Below are positions 37,584 through 51,157 of a stretch of 64,000 bases of DNA, in pieces; position 1 is the first letter of the stretch; each line of letters starts with the position of its first letter. The stretch comes from Chrysomallon squamiferum. Taxonomy: Eukaryota; Mollusca; Gastropoda; Neomphalida; Peltospiridae. The stretch covers positions 38,011,933 to 38,075,932 of the forward strand of contig CM022665.1 in the NCBI GenBank assembly GCA_012295275.1, read 5' to 3'. The notes beneath the pieces were generated by a model. That model was not told where the DNA came from, searched no databases, and saw only the letters and a program-made list of their open reading frames with translations. The position numbers were made by a program, and so were the translations under genes.

Positions 37584-37650
37584 ATATGTAGTCCATTGGT
37601 TAGCATGCAGACCTCAGATGCGGTAGGTCACGTATTCAAAACTCCTTTGT
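37584..37650 (+). mobile_element. tRNA-derived SINE-like head (decayed)
   Basis: TAGTCCATTGGTTAGCATGC followed by a tRNA-like middle (CAGATGCGGTAGGTCACG) and TATTCAAAACTCC resembles a tRNA gene with A-box and a worn B-box. It lacks a good acceptor stem, and the following ~80 bases are not tRNA, so a SINE remnant is more likely than a functional tRNA. The 3' end is not defined. Confidence 0.5.
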
Positions 37651-37856
37651 GCTGTTTCCCATTCCAGTCAGATTCCTAATGTCTAGTTTATCAAATAATG
37701 TGGTATGTTTTCCCATCTGTGGAAAGTTTTACAAGATTACTTTCTGATAAGTAGTACAAATAGCTGGTGAATAGTGACAAAAGATTTCTTTATTGAAATT
37801 ACCATTTTATAATGTGTGTATTATATATGTGTGTGTGTGTATGTATATATTTTGTA

Positions 37857-37858
<2 letters not shown>

Positions 37859-37890
<32 letters not shown>
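37859..37890. repeat. (GT)n microsatellite
   Basis: About 15 GT units after a shorter GT/TA tract at 37818-37850. Confidence 0.93.
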
Positions 37891-37892
<2 letters not shown>

Positions 37893-40356
37893 TAGGAATG
37901 AATATTTTGATATCATATATGTCTGATTAGACTGCACATAGACAGTATATAAAACCTATGTGTTCAACACCTAATAATTTTCCTGGATTGTATAAACTTC
38001 CCTATTTGTGGAAAGGTAAATACAAAATATGTGTTACTGCTAATTGAAAAAGTAACATGTGACTGTACATAATTATCATCATACTTATGATTAAGGACTA
38101 CAAAATAAATGAGAATTTTTTTTTACAAAAGCCACATGATAAGTTATGACTGTTCATTAATTTTGTTCATTCAGAATTGATGATTGCTGGAAAATGTGTG
38201 TTTAACTGGAAATCTTCTTCAGAATTTCTCAAGAGCAATCTATTTTCCTTGATAAATGTGTTATAAGTATATGCAAGAAGTTTTAGAATATTTTATTAAA
38301 TGTAAATGTTTTTGCTTTCTTTCTTTATATATATATATTTAAATTTTATTTTAATTTTTTAATTTTTTATTTTATGAATGTCATTGCTTTTTTGGTTTGT
38401 TTGTTTACTTCCTTTTCTGAATAATTGCATCTGTTCTGGATAAGGTTACTTTATTCTGATTTATAATGAGATTAAATAAATAAATGAATGTTTTACTACA
38501 TGTGATGAAATTAAGTTGTTACCTCTTCATTAAAAATGAAAAAAAGAAAGAATAATAACTTTGGAATCTTTTTAGAAGATTAACAACAAGAAATATTTTA
38601 TATATACCTTTTCTTAAACTAACTGCCAGAATATGGAAATTTTATATCCTGTGATTCATAATCCTTGTAAATTACAAGAGTAAAATGGTACATTTTAAGA
38701 AAAAGTAGCTCTATATTATGCAGGTTTTATTACCTAGTGCTAATATATAAGTAAAGAAAAAATCTGTGAAAGTAATAGTGTTCTATTATGCACTGATTAT
38801 CAGATATAAAGGTTGGATAACAGCTATTGAAATCAGACCTTTGTCGGTCACACATACATCCTGAATAATTTTCAGTGAAAACAGCTTGTCTAGTAGTAGT
38901 AGTGTTATGATTTATTATTATTTTTTCTGTTCTCAGTAACTACCAATGTTCTCTGAACATTCTGACTTTATGTATCGTTAACAGACATCCGATGGCATTC
39001 GATTGCTTCAGTGGTTTCCCATCACTGGAATGTATTATTCAAAGCAACCAGTGTATCGTTCCCACCTGACTTGCTGCTCTTGATTACATCTGCCATATTA
39101 TTTGTAAGAAGACAATTTCCTGTTTTGAAGAAAACTTTAGTTCAAATCAATAGACATCATCAGTCTGAATGTGTGGAGTATGTGTGTATTACTGTCTGTC
39201 TGTTTATCTCTGTATATGAATGATAAATGTATCTATGTATTCATGTAAGTATATATGTATGTGCATGTATGTGTGTCAAAGAATATTTTGTTGTCTTAAG
39301 TATACTCTGCACATAGTCAGTATTTGGAAACACACTGGCATAGGAGGATGATGTCTAATCACAAGCTCACAAACATCAGATGCCATTGATGAGACTTAAA
39401 TGTGTGGCACCCATTCATCTGCACTCTTGAGGTAGAAAGGTTGCTCAATAACAGAGAGTAATCAGTGTTTCCTATGAAGCATACATTTCTTTAGTCATTT
39501 TTGCATGCATTTATTTTTTGGGGAAACTTGGCACAGGCATGTGTGTATGTATGAATGAATATTCTGTTGTCTTATATACTTTTGATTAGACTGCACACAG
39601 ACAATATTCAGGAATGCACAGGCACACAAGGACAAAATCCAAACATATTAATTTGACAGTCAGGCTGACTGCACTGTTTGATGCAGGTGACTGAGAAGTG
39701 TAGGCATGCAGCTGCATATTGATGGAAACTTGCCTGAGATGATGTGCACATCTTATTTCCCATTCCAACTTCTGTAATATGATCTCCTTCTCACTAATCT
39801 TTCAGTGCAGAAACTTGTATTACAGTCAAACCATCTTCTGATTAGCATACTTCAGAAAATCGCAAATACTTACACAAAAACTTTTCTACAACCTGGATAT
39901 AAATTCCCCTGAGGTTGATGAGTCATTTCTAAGGAGCAAAAATCATTGGCTGTCAGTTTACATATTGAACTTTTACAATAAAAACAAAATAAAACAACAA
40001 ATACAAATGAGTAAAGTCAATAAAGGGTTAAGGATTATGTGCAGGGGTTGACAATCAAAAGTTTGAAGATCTCTGATATGATCACACAGACAAGTACACA
40101 CAGATACCTTATATGACACTTTTATTAATGCTGATTCAAATAATAAAGCTATGTGAAACATTTTACTGATGCCAAAGTTACTAATAATTCAAAGTGGATA
40201 ATTTTATTCAAAGAAATCAGTTAAGAAAGAGTTTAATATCACTATTAAAGCTGTATAAAAAAATGAAGCAGTGGCTCAGTTATTATTATTATTATTAGAT
40301 CAAAATACAGTCATCTTTATTGGATAGTAAGACATACTTAAATGTAATATAATGTA

Positions 40357-40359
<3 letters not shown>

Positions 40360-40401
<42 letters not shown>

Positions 40402-40415
40402 TTATATATATAAAA
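40360..40415. repeat. (AC)n-(TA)n microsatellite
   Basis: About 16 AC units followed by a TA-rich tail. Confidence 0.93.
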
Positions 40416-41289
40416 TCAAGAAAGGTTTTATTTCTGACTATTAAAAGCTTAATGATGACTTCTGCCTGTGGAAGCCTGTATGGGTCATATCCTGTTTGTG
40501 TGTGATATTGCTTTGCCACTGATATATTAGACATCCCTGCAATTGGTTTCTGTGAAAACGCATATTAAGTAGGCCACTAATCTAAATAAGTAGCCTACAA
40601 CTGTGGCATTTCTCTCATTCTGTTCAACCCTAGAAGCATCCCATTTTGTGTGTTTCACTAACATTTTCCACTGAATTAATTAGTGAAATCATAGGTTCAC
40701 ATATGGAAAATATTTATATCTAATGCAGTCATTTAGTGGTATCATGTTGTCTGAAAAATCAGTCCACAACATTTGCTTGGATAATGCTTGTTTTGTGCCT
40801 TACTCATAATAGCCAGTGAGAATATAACGAAATATAATTAATAGCTAATAAGTGAATTTTGCTAGTACTCTTTGTTACAGGTAATAAGTATACTTTAAAC
40901 GTTTAAAATGTGAATTTTATTTGATGTAATTGTAATTTAAATTTATGAAATTGGAATAGTTGTGGAATCCACTGTTATGAACTGAATGTAAGACAGTGAA
41001 ATCCAGAACTTAACGCTTGATTTTTTGGATTATCCATCCTTTTGTGAATCATAGCTATAAATTTCCCTAAACTAAATTTATTCTTCAGATAGCTTTTTAA
41101 AATATATGGAATCTTGTATATTTACAATTCTGATATTGAGTGGTATGTAAAATTTCTTCATGTTATCATACATTAATGCTGATAATGAACAGAAAACAGA
41201 GTATTATTACTGTACATGGAGACACACAGAAAATCACCTTTTCTTTAATTCAAAAAGGGTAACATCAAAGTAGGTAAGATTACTAAACC

Positions 41290-41750
41290 TGAATCAAATC
41301 CAGAGCATGTTATTTCTATGATATCAGTGGTGCTGAACATTTTAATAGTGAAAAAGAAACATACAAATCTAGAGCTTGAAATTATTCTGATTTAAACAGC
41401 GCAAAATAATTAATGTTAAAACAAAAGAATCATCCTAAAATCTTGAATATTAAGTATCCTTAATTCTGAGATTCTAAGTGTAAATGGGGAAAAAAGCACA
41501 ATTTACATCTTTTAAGCATTCAGTTTACTTGTAGTAAAGTTTCAGAATCATGTTAAAACCCAGAGTGTCAAATAACCCTGATGTAAATGGAGCAATATCC
41601 AAGTATTTTGCACCTCCTGGATAGAATCACCATAAAATCTAGAGGATCAAATTTCCCTAATTTGTATGATGCAATGTCTAAGTACTTGAGACCTCCTAAA
41701 CACAGATAGTATCAAAGCCAGGTACTTTAAATTTGTCCAATTTGCACACA
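41290..41750. repeat. ~80-bp degenerate tandem repeat
   Basis: Units beginning TAAAACCCAGAG, TAAAATCTAGAG and TCAAAGCCAG occur at 41553, 41633 and 41712 (period 79-80). They share AAGTATTTTG...ACCTCCT-type interiors. Weaker related units extend upstream to about 41290. Confidence 0.6.
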
Positions 41751-42505
41751 GCCACTGCTACATGGCCAGGATGTTCAGCCAGACAAATAAGTCCTTCAGA
41801 CAGTCTAAGGATTATTTTGTGAGCTGTTAATTTTGTTAAGCCATACTGAGCCAGACAGAATGAGTTATTGGTAAATGTTTTATTGTTAACTTGGGTGCTG
41901 AAATGAAAAACATTTTACGATCCTGTTGAAATAAAAATTTACTGGTCTGCAAGACCATAGCACAATATAATATTGATTAATGATGTTATGACAATGAGCA
42001 TTTAATTTCCAAACCTATCTTTATATGTATCTGCCAAACCTTTTAGTTTTAACTTGTTTATAAACATTTATTTCAACATAACACTGAATAACAATAGTAA
42101 TATAACACAATTTAAAATCCAGACTCACAAATCTATATCACAGTATCAGTTTATAGTTTCCAAGAATATATCACAATATAAAACTGATAGTCTTCATATT
42201 TAAAAAAAAATTATAATAATTGTCTGGATTTAACAAAAACTGAAAATGATATTGCTTAGTCTTGCAGTCAGAATTTCATTTTATATTATCTTTCTTAATG
42301 CTTCTCAAACAGGGCCTCTAAAGTTGTCCATAGCTAAGGTCAAATATAATTATTTTCTAAATTTATTCCTTTAGTAAAATAGTAATATTACCTAAAATAC
42401 ACATGTCCTTTCCATCATAGACATGGTACCTGATTCTTAACTATTAATACAGATAAAACCTATCATAGTTTTTGATACATTGTGAGCATGGTTGGAATGA
42501 AAAAT

Positions 42506-42640
42506 AGCTCAGTGGTATAAAGGATGAATGCTTTTCTGATTATCATATTTCCAAGTAGAGCTTTCTAATTCTGAGCTACAAACTTAGTTGAAGATTAAAA
42601 GACTTCCTGTATTGATTTTCAATACCAGAAGTTATTTTTG
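42506..42640 (+). mobile_element. Possible SINE fragment with A-box-like TAGCTCAGTGGT
   Basis: TAGCTCAGTGGTATAAAGGA matches a tRNA A-box and D-arm style, as in tRNA-derived SINEs. No clear B-box follows, so this is a weak call. Confidence 0.3.
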
Positions 42641-42677
42641 TTCTCTGGGTTTTTCACCTTATTGTCTTATTGATATT

Positions 42678-42679
<2 letters not shown>

Positions 42680-42723
<44 letters not shown>
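42680..42723. repeat. 44-base poly-T run
   Basis: An uninterrupted run of about 44 T. It could be the antisense poly-A tail of an old retroposed insertion, but no body was recognised next to it. Confidence 0.95.
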
Positions 42724-44169
42724 CCTTTTAAAAGATAAGTGGAAACATCTGGAATTAACATTTTATTTATTTGGATTTATTTCTTTGTATATTTTTTATC
42801 AGAGTTTATATAATCAGCAAAACAAATATATATATATAATAAGAATTAAAAAATATTGTAATATGATTAATAATCAGTAGATTAATAATAAATAGAAAAT
42901 AACTGATATCTTTTTCTTTTTTTAAACATTATTATTAATTGATGTTTTTATGTATTTTGTTTTTTGTTGATGATTAGGGATGAATTCTGATTGGATAGAT
43001 CTGTTTGATTTATTACTTCATTACTACTGCTGATAAAGAATATCTTTAAAAAATAATAAAATGAATAAAAAATAATATTAATATAAAAAATAACCAAAAG
43101 AATTGTCATTTGTTCTTTCAGCAATTTCTTGATTATACTGAATCAAATAAGATACTTAAGGTATTCTTACAAAATCTGACAGGCACTGCTACATTTATAT
43201 CATTTACTTTCTGTGCATATAAATTATCTAACAAATTTAAAACTAATAACAACCTCCATCCTTCAGTATTATAACTATGATCAGAGACCCTCATATCCAA
43301 TAAAAATGAATGAAACTGAGGCTGTCATCCAAGTCATTAGCACGCTTTCTTATTTCCAGTTTGTACAATGGCAACATTTATCAACACTCATATTGGTGTA
43401 CGGTAGCCATTTTAAGTTGAATTCTGTGACATTTTGGCAAATTAACTTGCTCAAAAGGGTGACACTATTTTCCTCCAATTTCCCCAGAGAGAAGCACCTT
43501 AGACGATGGATCTAGCTTTGATGTGGTCCAAACTGACAGTGGTGTAATTTTAAGGAGTGCTTCCGCAGTGTCTGTTAATTGGTTTCAGGAGAACGTTTTT
43601 ATCTTTTCAACAACGGTGATGATTACTGAAAACGGCAGTTTTGTCATGAACTGAGGTGCTTGTGGTTCAAAATGTTTATGACCCTTTTTACTCCAGAGCA
43701 AGACCGAATATGTGCTTCACTCAGTGCCAGTCTTAACTTTGAAGTTTTTCATTATTGGCAGTTTAGACCTTTTTCCAAATGTTTTTTTGCTGTTATTTTT
43801 TTCTGTTTTATTTTATTGTAGCTGCTTTTTATTTGTTTCTTAATCATCTTAGTTTTTTAATGTTTGAAAATACTCTTTTCATATCCAATTTTTTAACGAT
43901 TATCTTTATTATTATTATTTTTTTTATCTTCTGGCTTTTTCTTCCAAGATAATTTTTAAGCTCTGGAAAATGGTATTTCTTTCTTTGTTTCTTTTAGTTC
44001 TGGATATTTAGAGAGAAAAATAATACTCTTGTAATTAGAGTGAAACTATATTTAATAAGTGAATGAAAAAACAATTTTCACAATTAACTCATAGAAAATG
44101 AGAAACCCTGTGTTTCAAACAACAACAAAAAAGTGATTTTGGGGCACTTTCTTTATAAAGTATTTTACT

Positions 44170-44790
44170 AATTTACATTTTAAAATATTTTTAAACATTT
44201 TTAAATTCTAAACACAAATTTATACCTTTGTTAAACCAGTATTTTAAATGCATATTACTTTCCCATCATAAATGTGGTATCTGACAGTGAAACATTAATT
44301 CAGATAAATACGTTAATGCTTTTTCAAGTTCATAGATAAAACTGTTGCAAGATTATCACTATACCAATTAGCCAGTCATTTAATTTATTCCTTTAGTTAA
44401 TTTGTAATATTATTTTAAATACTTTTTAAATACATCATGGGTCCTGATAGGCCAAAACCCTTAATTCACATAAAAAATAAAAATTTCCATATAATAAGTA
44501 CAATTATTGTAAGCTTATTGCTATACAATTATGCCAGTTATTAAATCAATTCTTTATTAAAACAGTAATAATTTTATCATCATTCCATAATAAAGTGATA
44601 TTGTCTCAAATACATCTTAAATATACCATGAAATTTATCCCGTATTTTTTAATTATTGTTAAACACATCATGGAAAATGAACCTAAACCATTAATTTGCA
44701 TAAGAAATATATTCTTATCTGTATCCATGTAAAATACATTATTGTAGGAATACAACTGCTGTTACACTAGTCATTTAAAAAAAGAAAACA
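44170..44790. repeat. Degenerate tandem repeat related to 42340-42500
   Basis: Segments such as TTATTCCTTTAGT, CCATCATAAATGTGGTA and TTGCAAGATTATCACTATAC recur in diverged form at roughly 160-230 base spacing. A related single unit lies at about 42340-42500 (TTATTCCTTTAGTAAAAT and CCATCATAGACATGGTA). Old satellite-like duplication. Confidence 0.5.
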
Positions 44791-46449
44791 AGAAGGAAAA
44801 TCAAAGATCATAAAGTTTTGCATGTAAAGTATTCTATCATTTTTAACAGCATGTAACATGTCTGTGGTTGAGACATATCTGCAAAACAATCATATATTTA
44901 CATTAAACACAGATTTATTCATTGCAGTTTTGCATGTCTGACACAAATTTGTCAATCTTTGATATGGTTTTTGAACAGAATACAATTATCTTAATTTTTC
45001 TTATTGCTGTGGTATATTTTATTGCATATTATAAAGAATCATTTGGATGTTAGTTTTTACAAAAAGAAAAAAACAATAAAAAAAAACCTTCTGTGTAATT
45101 TTTTTCTTTTTTAAAGTGTCTTCAAAGACCATACAAAGCTATCATATTCTGAGGCATAAATGAATGAGAAGATAGGAGCTAATTATTATATTTGAAGAGT
45201 ATATTTTTATAGGGGAAAGGAATTTGTTAAAACACACATACACACATGCATGCACATAAATATACACATGCATAAATACATATATTGATATACATACACA
45301 TGCCATACATGCATACACATGCATACATACTCATACAGAGGGACCATTCTTTATTTAGTGTGTATTTGATTGTGTCATCTGTATTCCCTTTATTTAAAAT
45401 ATGTGACAGTGTGGTTTTGTTGTGTTTATTTCCTTTACAAAAAACATTCATCTTAAAAATTATATTTCTCCCCAAAATACGTTTTTCACTGCTTGATTAC
45501 ATTTTGGCTGAACTATCAGTCACAAGTTTAATATAACAGCAGCCATTAGTGAATGTGGCCATATTGGAAATCAATACTATTTTCTGAACATCTGATCCTG
45601 AGTGGATTCATGTGCGAAGACGAGTAGCAGTGCTGCCTCGTGGTTGAAAAGAAAGAAGGAGAAAAGATGTCGGCTTGAATATTGGAACTCTTCTTTGAGA
45701 TTCTTTTCACACGATCACACCAATTTGCTTGTTTGTGCCATGTCAGTTTGACACTGAAGTCTTGACAATTAGAGCCATCACAAGAGTGTATGTATGTGCC
45801 TGTGACAATTATGCCAAACATAAAGAGTAGCTATAGTTCCATTTATTGAAAAGGTTTTGCCAATGATACACTGGAGTGGAGATTTTGATCGATCACATTA
45901 ACTGTGTGTTTGCAATTCTCTGATATATTAATCTGTAGCACTGGGCAAATCAGTGATCAGCATGGCCAATAAAAAAATATAATCTTTTTTTTTTTAATTT
46001 TTTTTTTACAAGAACTGTTTCATAATCTGGTTTATATCTTCATAAAGGAGAAAGATTTAAGAAGCTTTTTTTTTTTGTCACTCTTTCTCTTTGCCCTTTC
46101 TGAAACTTGGTTGCTCTGTACTTGTCATTCAATGCCATTTATTAATCTTTTGAATTAACAGTCTTTTAAGACTTGGTGTTAGGTTATGATTGCTTCCATG
46201 TTAAATAATACTGTCAAAGTAAATGAAGCCTGCTTGAGATTAACTTTATAATTGTGTCTAATACTCAGATATCAGAGTTAACACAACTAGAATTTCAGAG
46301 TTAAGATCATGACACAGAATTTATTGATTAAAAAACCTAAAATGCTTTCAAATTTATTCTAATATCATAATTTACCTCAATTCCTTTCATGGTAATAGAA
46401 GTTAATGTCTAAGTATGGTATATAAATCTGAATTTAAATGAAAGTTCAG

Positions 46450-46940
46450 TAACATTTATCCATGAAACCATCAGTTTTTAATGACTATGAATATATAGAT
46501 TCTAGAAATTTGGAAAAATGCCTAGACCATTACTTAGGTTATAAGCACTGTAATGCTTATCCATAAACACAATGTATTTTTTTTTCTTTTTCTGAAGATT
46601 ATGTTTTAGATACTAGAATTTCTTACTTGTTCCAACAATACACGTTCTAGAAACATTAATTGAGATATAAGTATATTATACAACATTAACATGAATTCAT
46701 CATTTATTCATCTTTTCTGAAGGTAATTTTATGTATACTTGATTTGCTGATTTAACTAGATACTGTACCCATGACAAACCAGTTTGAACCATAATTAGGA
46801 AGAATAAAAGAATATTAATGCTTATCCATGAATCCATAAATTATTTGATACCTTTTTTTTTTATTGTCAGTTGTTTTTTTCGGGGGTTTTTCCAGGGTTT
46901 TTTCTGAAGATAACATTGTGGATATAGATGCAGTGACTTT
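46450..46940. repeat. Degenerate repeats with TTATCCAT motif
   Basis: TAATGCTTATCCATRAAYC-like motifs recur at 46457, 46551 and 46817, each followed by a TCTGAAGRT(A/T)A motif (46594, 46726, 46913). Irregular spacing; consistent with decayed tandem duplication. Confidence 0.4.
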
Positions 46941-48179
46941 ATCAGATTGTTATATCCATCACAAGCAGACTTTAACTATTAATTTTGATATGAATTTATT
47001 ATTATTACTGTTGTTTATTTTTTAAAGGTAATTTTACTTGTGAAGAACTGTGATACAATACAATATAAATTATGTGAGGAATTTGGATTGATTTGCTTTA
47101 TGAACTGTTATGAAGAAATATAAAGAATAAAAAATTAATTTAATAAAATGTACTTTACACTACTTATAATTTAAAAATAAAAACTTAATTAATGTAAGAA
47201 AAAAATAATTAACAGTTTTCATGGTTATTTTTCTTAATTTCATATTTCATTTCATCAATTTGTTGGGGTTTTTTATATTTTAAAAAACATTTTTTTAAAT
47301 TTATTTATTATTTTATATAATAATTATTGTTTTCCAACAATACATTACCAAAGAAAGAAATAAGAGAATATAAAAGACTTTCAACTGAAAACATAATTAG
47401 ACTCTAATTTTTTTTTTTTTTTTAGCCTACATTATGAATCATAATTTCAGGAGTTGACAAGCAGAGTGCTTCCTGTTATTTCTCAAAATATATATCATCA
47501 GTATGGAATTTTTTTTATTACATAACAAGATTTTAAAAAAAAGATGCATTTTGTTTTAATGTATATTAAAGTCCCCAACTTTGCTAATGGATGAGCACTT
47601 AGCACTATAGAAAGGCAAACATAAATCTTCACCTCAGTGATACTATTATAACCCAAATGGATAGTAACAGAAATTGCAAGATTGTCACGTCTCCATGGTA
47701 ACAAGAGTTGCATGGAGGGTTTTGGTAATGTGTGTCATTTACTGTATGTCCTTGGCTGATTTTTCATCACTGACCAATAGCTGTTGCTAACATGGTGGTT
47801 AATTTACTACAAGGTATTGGATATCGTTTTTTTTTGTAATACATGCCTGGGGAATATGTGGGTTTTCTGATATATGTATATATATCTAGCTTCAGCTTAT
47901 TATTATGTATATTGCTATATTCAAGATTAAGGGCCCTGTATCCATTTTCTGTATAAAATTTATGTTGTTTAGTTATATTCTAAAGAGCCATTATGATATT
48001 TATGTTGTCTGGCTGTAATGCTGGTACATTAAAATAATGGAACTGTATTTTTTATAGGACACTAAAATTAAGAATTGCATTTAAAGGTGCACAAGGAAAT
48101 GTTTTATAACAACCATAAATGAAGCATAATGTACAGAAAAGCTTATTAAGATTACTTCCACAGCTACAAGTTCTTTCTG

Positions 48180-48540
48180 AAAACTTTGAAATAGAAATTA
48201 CTTGGTATGTGCATCCCTGTTCTGTATTAACCTCTTCACTAAGACTGGTTATTGCCACCTAAAGGTTAATGTTTGAATTATGTGAGAAGTAGCATATATC
48301 TAGGCATCATATTGGATTGATGATAAAAAAAAAACCACTAGATGTTCTGTTACAACTTAATGTATTGTAAATACTGGTGAAGTCAGCATGTTAACTGGTT
48401 GTTGGTATCCAAGATATCCATGATACATGTAACCCTTGTTCTTTATTAAAATTCTAACTTGATACTAGTATACAACATTTCCATGATATATGTTATCCAT
48501 TTCTGTATTAAAATCAGATACAATGCAATGTTCTAGGTAT
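48180..48540. repeat. Degenerate ~70-bp repeats upstream of the LNS2 exon
   Basis: The motif CCATGATAYATGTWAYCC followed by TTYTTTATTAAAAT or TTCTGTATTAAAAT occurs near 48418 and 48480. A weaker relative (TGCATCCCTGTTCTGTATTA) occurs near 48210. Confidence 0.45.
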
Positions 48541-48619
48541 TTTGTACACTAGTTTTTGGTTTGTCACATTATTTTATTGATTATACATTAAAATAATTAT
48601 TTATTTATTTATCTTTCAG

Positions 48620-48766
48620 AAAAAGTTCCATCTGATGCCACCTTTCTGGGTGCACAATATTTTAGTTACGATCTGCGGAGTCGAGGTGATCCTATTATTA
48701 GTAACAGTGATGAACTGTACCTGGACTTCCGAACCAAACAGCTTAATGGTCTTCTCTTTTATACTG
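48620..48766 (+). CDS. NRXN: Alpha-neurexin, LNS2 exon (N-terminal part)
   Basis: The acceptor is a pyrimidine-rich stretch ending ATCTTTCAG at 48619; the donor is ATACTG/GTAAAT. With the single G carried from the previous exon (phase 1) it reads [19 protein letters not shown], then [20 protein letters not shown] and YTG. This is the start of a laminin-G/LNS domain and aligns with neurexin LNS2 (vertebrate equivalent YFCYDLSQ and FKTLQRNGLM). It ends in phase 1 inside the Gly of YTG, and the next exon continues in frame. The intron before it is at the canonical SS1 position between EGF1 and LNS2, so optional SS1 exons, if this species has them, would sit in 33826-48619. I did not recognise any. 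The protein segment is extracellular. Confidence 0.93.
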
Positions 48767-51157
48767 GTAAATATTTCTTCTTTTTCTTCATTTTATTCTT
48801 AATATTATTATTATTATTATTATTATTATTAGCAGTAGTAGTTGTAGCAGTAGTTATTGTTGTATTAGTAGTGGTGTTTTATTTCAGTTTGTTTTGTTAA
48901 TATTTATTATGATTATGATTATGATTATTGTTATTATTATTATTACTATTACTTTTTTTTTTTTTGTTGTTGCTGCATCCATCTATGACAACAGAGGATA
49001 ATTAATTTTTTTTTGTTTCATCTGAATGTCATATTAGACTAAAGGAGAAAAAAAGAGATTTACTTATTTGATCAGTAAATTATGAAATTAAAATCTGAAT
49101 TCATAAATTATTGTATCATTATATACATATTCAAGTCAACATATTTATATACAAATATAAGCAGATACAAATCTTTTACAATTATTAACTCATGGCTAAA
49201 CTGATGAACAGCATAAATAAAAACAAAATTTCATATTTATAAATGCATTAGTATTTACAGACATATTGAGAGTGACAGTCAGATACTGAGAGTAATAAAA
49301 TATATACACATAAAGTTTTTTTAGAGGTTTAGGTACATAAACAATTAGTGAAATGTGGAAATCATGCAGAAGGATGCTGTATTTATCAACATTAGCATTT
49401 TCTAGACTTTTAATATAAGTGACAGACAAACCAAGAAATACAGAAAGAAAAAACTGAAAGAGTTTCATGTTGAAATAGATAAGCATTCACAATCAAAAAC
49501 ATATTGAATCGTAAGCTTCCTAATACCGAGATGTGGAGACAAATCAAAATGTAAATGTTATATACAGACACAAATATTTAAAAAAAATATTCAGAATTAT
49601 TGACAAACATGGAAAAATGAGTTGTGTTATATTTATTTATTTATTTATTTATTATTATTATTATTTTTTTTTTTTTACATATAGAAGAATTTATAGATAT
49701 AGGGAGAATAACTTACAAAATGAAAGAAAATAAGATAAAGATAAACTCCATATATGTCTGTTTCTACATGTACTTGTATTTACAGATAGATTTAGAATGA
49801 CTGACAGATAGACAGACAGGCAGAGAAATTACTTATCAAACTAAAACGATGCAGGAAATTATCACTGAATCTGATAATTGTGAACTTGCAATTTTACCTT
49901 TGATAATGGCTGTGTTATTAAATTTCTCTTTCATTTATTTTTTTTATTAACTAAGTTTGTCCAATTAAGGATGAAAAAAAAACACACGTTTTCTCACTGA
50001 CTGCAGATTGGAGTCTTTTGCCATTATTCCTTTAGGTCTTTTCCATTTATGACACAATACCATTTAAAAAAAAACAAAATTCAAGTATTACACAGGCCAG
50101 TAATTACCAGTGGCAGATTTTGGTGGAAGTTCATGGTGGGAAGTGAAGCCAAGAAAATGATGATTAAATTTTGATTTCCCAGTGAAAATGCGAAAAGGAT
50201 GCTTCATTTTCTTCTTGATTTGTAGCATTCTTTATTGACTGAAGTAACTGGTCTGTGCTGCCATTGATTTTATGCTATCAAGTGGAAATGTTTGATATAT
50301 TACAAAGCATACAAGAAGAACTTTTCAGACGTGGAAAACAAATTTATGTCCATGCTTAATATTTCTCTGGCAGACAATTTTTGTTTTTTTTTAATTATAA
50401 TTTTTTATTTTATTTTTTTTATTTATTTATTTTTTTAAATTAATGTTATTGGGATGATTTAATATAAAGCAATGAAAATGTTGATTAATCTTTTTTCTTT
50501 GTTATTTATATCTTCAAAAAATTCAGCTACTTTGCAATTTTTTTAGACAAGATCTATGTCAGATTAAAGTTCAGTTAGAAGTTTGATTACTTTTATCATA
50601 CTTTATTTAAATTTGTATGCATTTTATTACATTCAATATTGCTTAACCAGTGACATATTACACATCTCAGCTATTAATAAAACAGCAAGCAAAAGGACAG
50701 GGACATAGACTCCTTTTTTTACCCTTTTTCTATGACATCTTTGTATAACATTTTCAAATTTGATGCAGAGAACTTATTTGCATCAGGCACAGTAGATAAC
50801 AGGATCAGTCCTCTTCCATCTTCCCACTCAGCTTTTACTAATTCCCGCTAATGCCCTTTGATTAATATATATCAGAGGATGTAATATATGTTCTTTCAGT
50901 CTATGGGATAATACATTTAAAAGGTATTTTGTCAGTGGCCTCAGTGGGTTTGTTTTGACATAAACCATTTTTTAAAATGAATATAGGTACTAAATGTTAA
51001 CTGATTTGTTTATTTGTGTTGCATAATTGTAGTTACATTTTCAGACAGTGATTTGGAATCCTAACAAAACTTTAAGGAACCTATACTGAAGTATGTTCTC
51101 TACTTTTTCAGCATAATTTCACTGACATACATTTATGTTTGTATCATTTTTTTTCAG
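48767..51157 (+). other. NRXN: Neurexin intron inside LNS2 (about 2.4 kb)
   Basis: Phase-1 intron splitting the Gly codon after LLFYTG. It begins with TTA/AGT-rich trinucleotide sequence (48800-48870) and poly-T tracts. A slightly more complex stretch occurs at 50090-50330. No additional exon is recognised. Confidence 0.88.

Larger units (their letters stand above)
33826..48619 (+). other. NRXN: Neurexin intron at SS1 position (about 14.8 kb)
   Basis: Bounded by donor AATAG/GTATG and acceptor ATCTTTCAG, with phase 1 on both sides. It separates EGF1 from LNS2, the place of splice site 1 in other alpha-neurexins. No optional exon was recognised. Contents include a large inverted repeat (34396-34724), several poly-T and TC tracts, a SINE-like fragment (37584-37650), tandem repeats (41290-41750, 44170-44790, 46450-46940, 48180-48540), a 44-base poly-T (42680) and complex blocks at 43480-43740 and 45540-45920. 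Confidence 0.85.
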
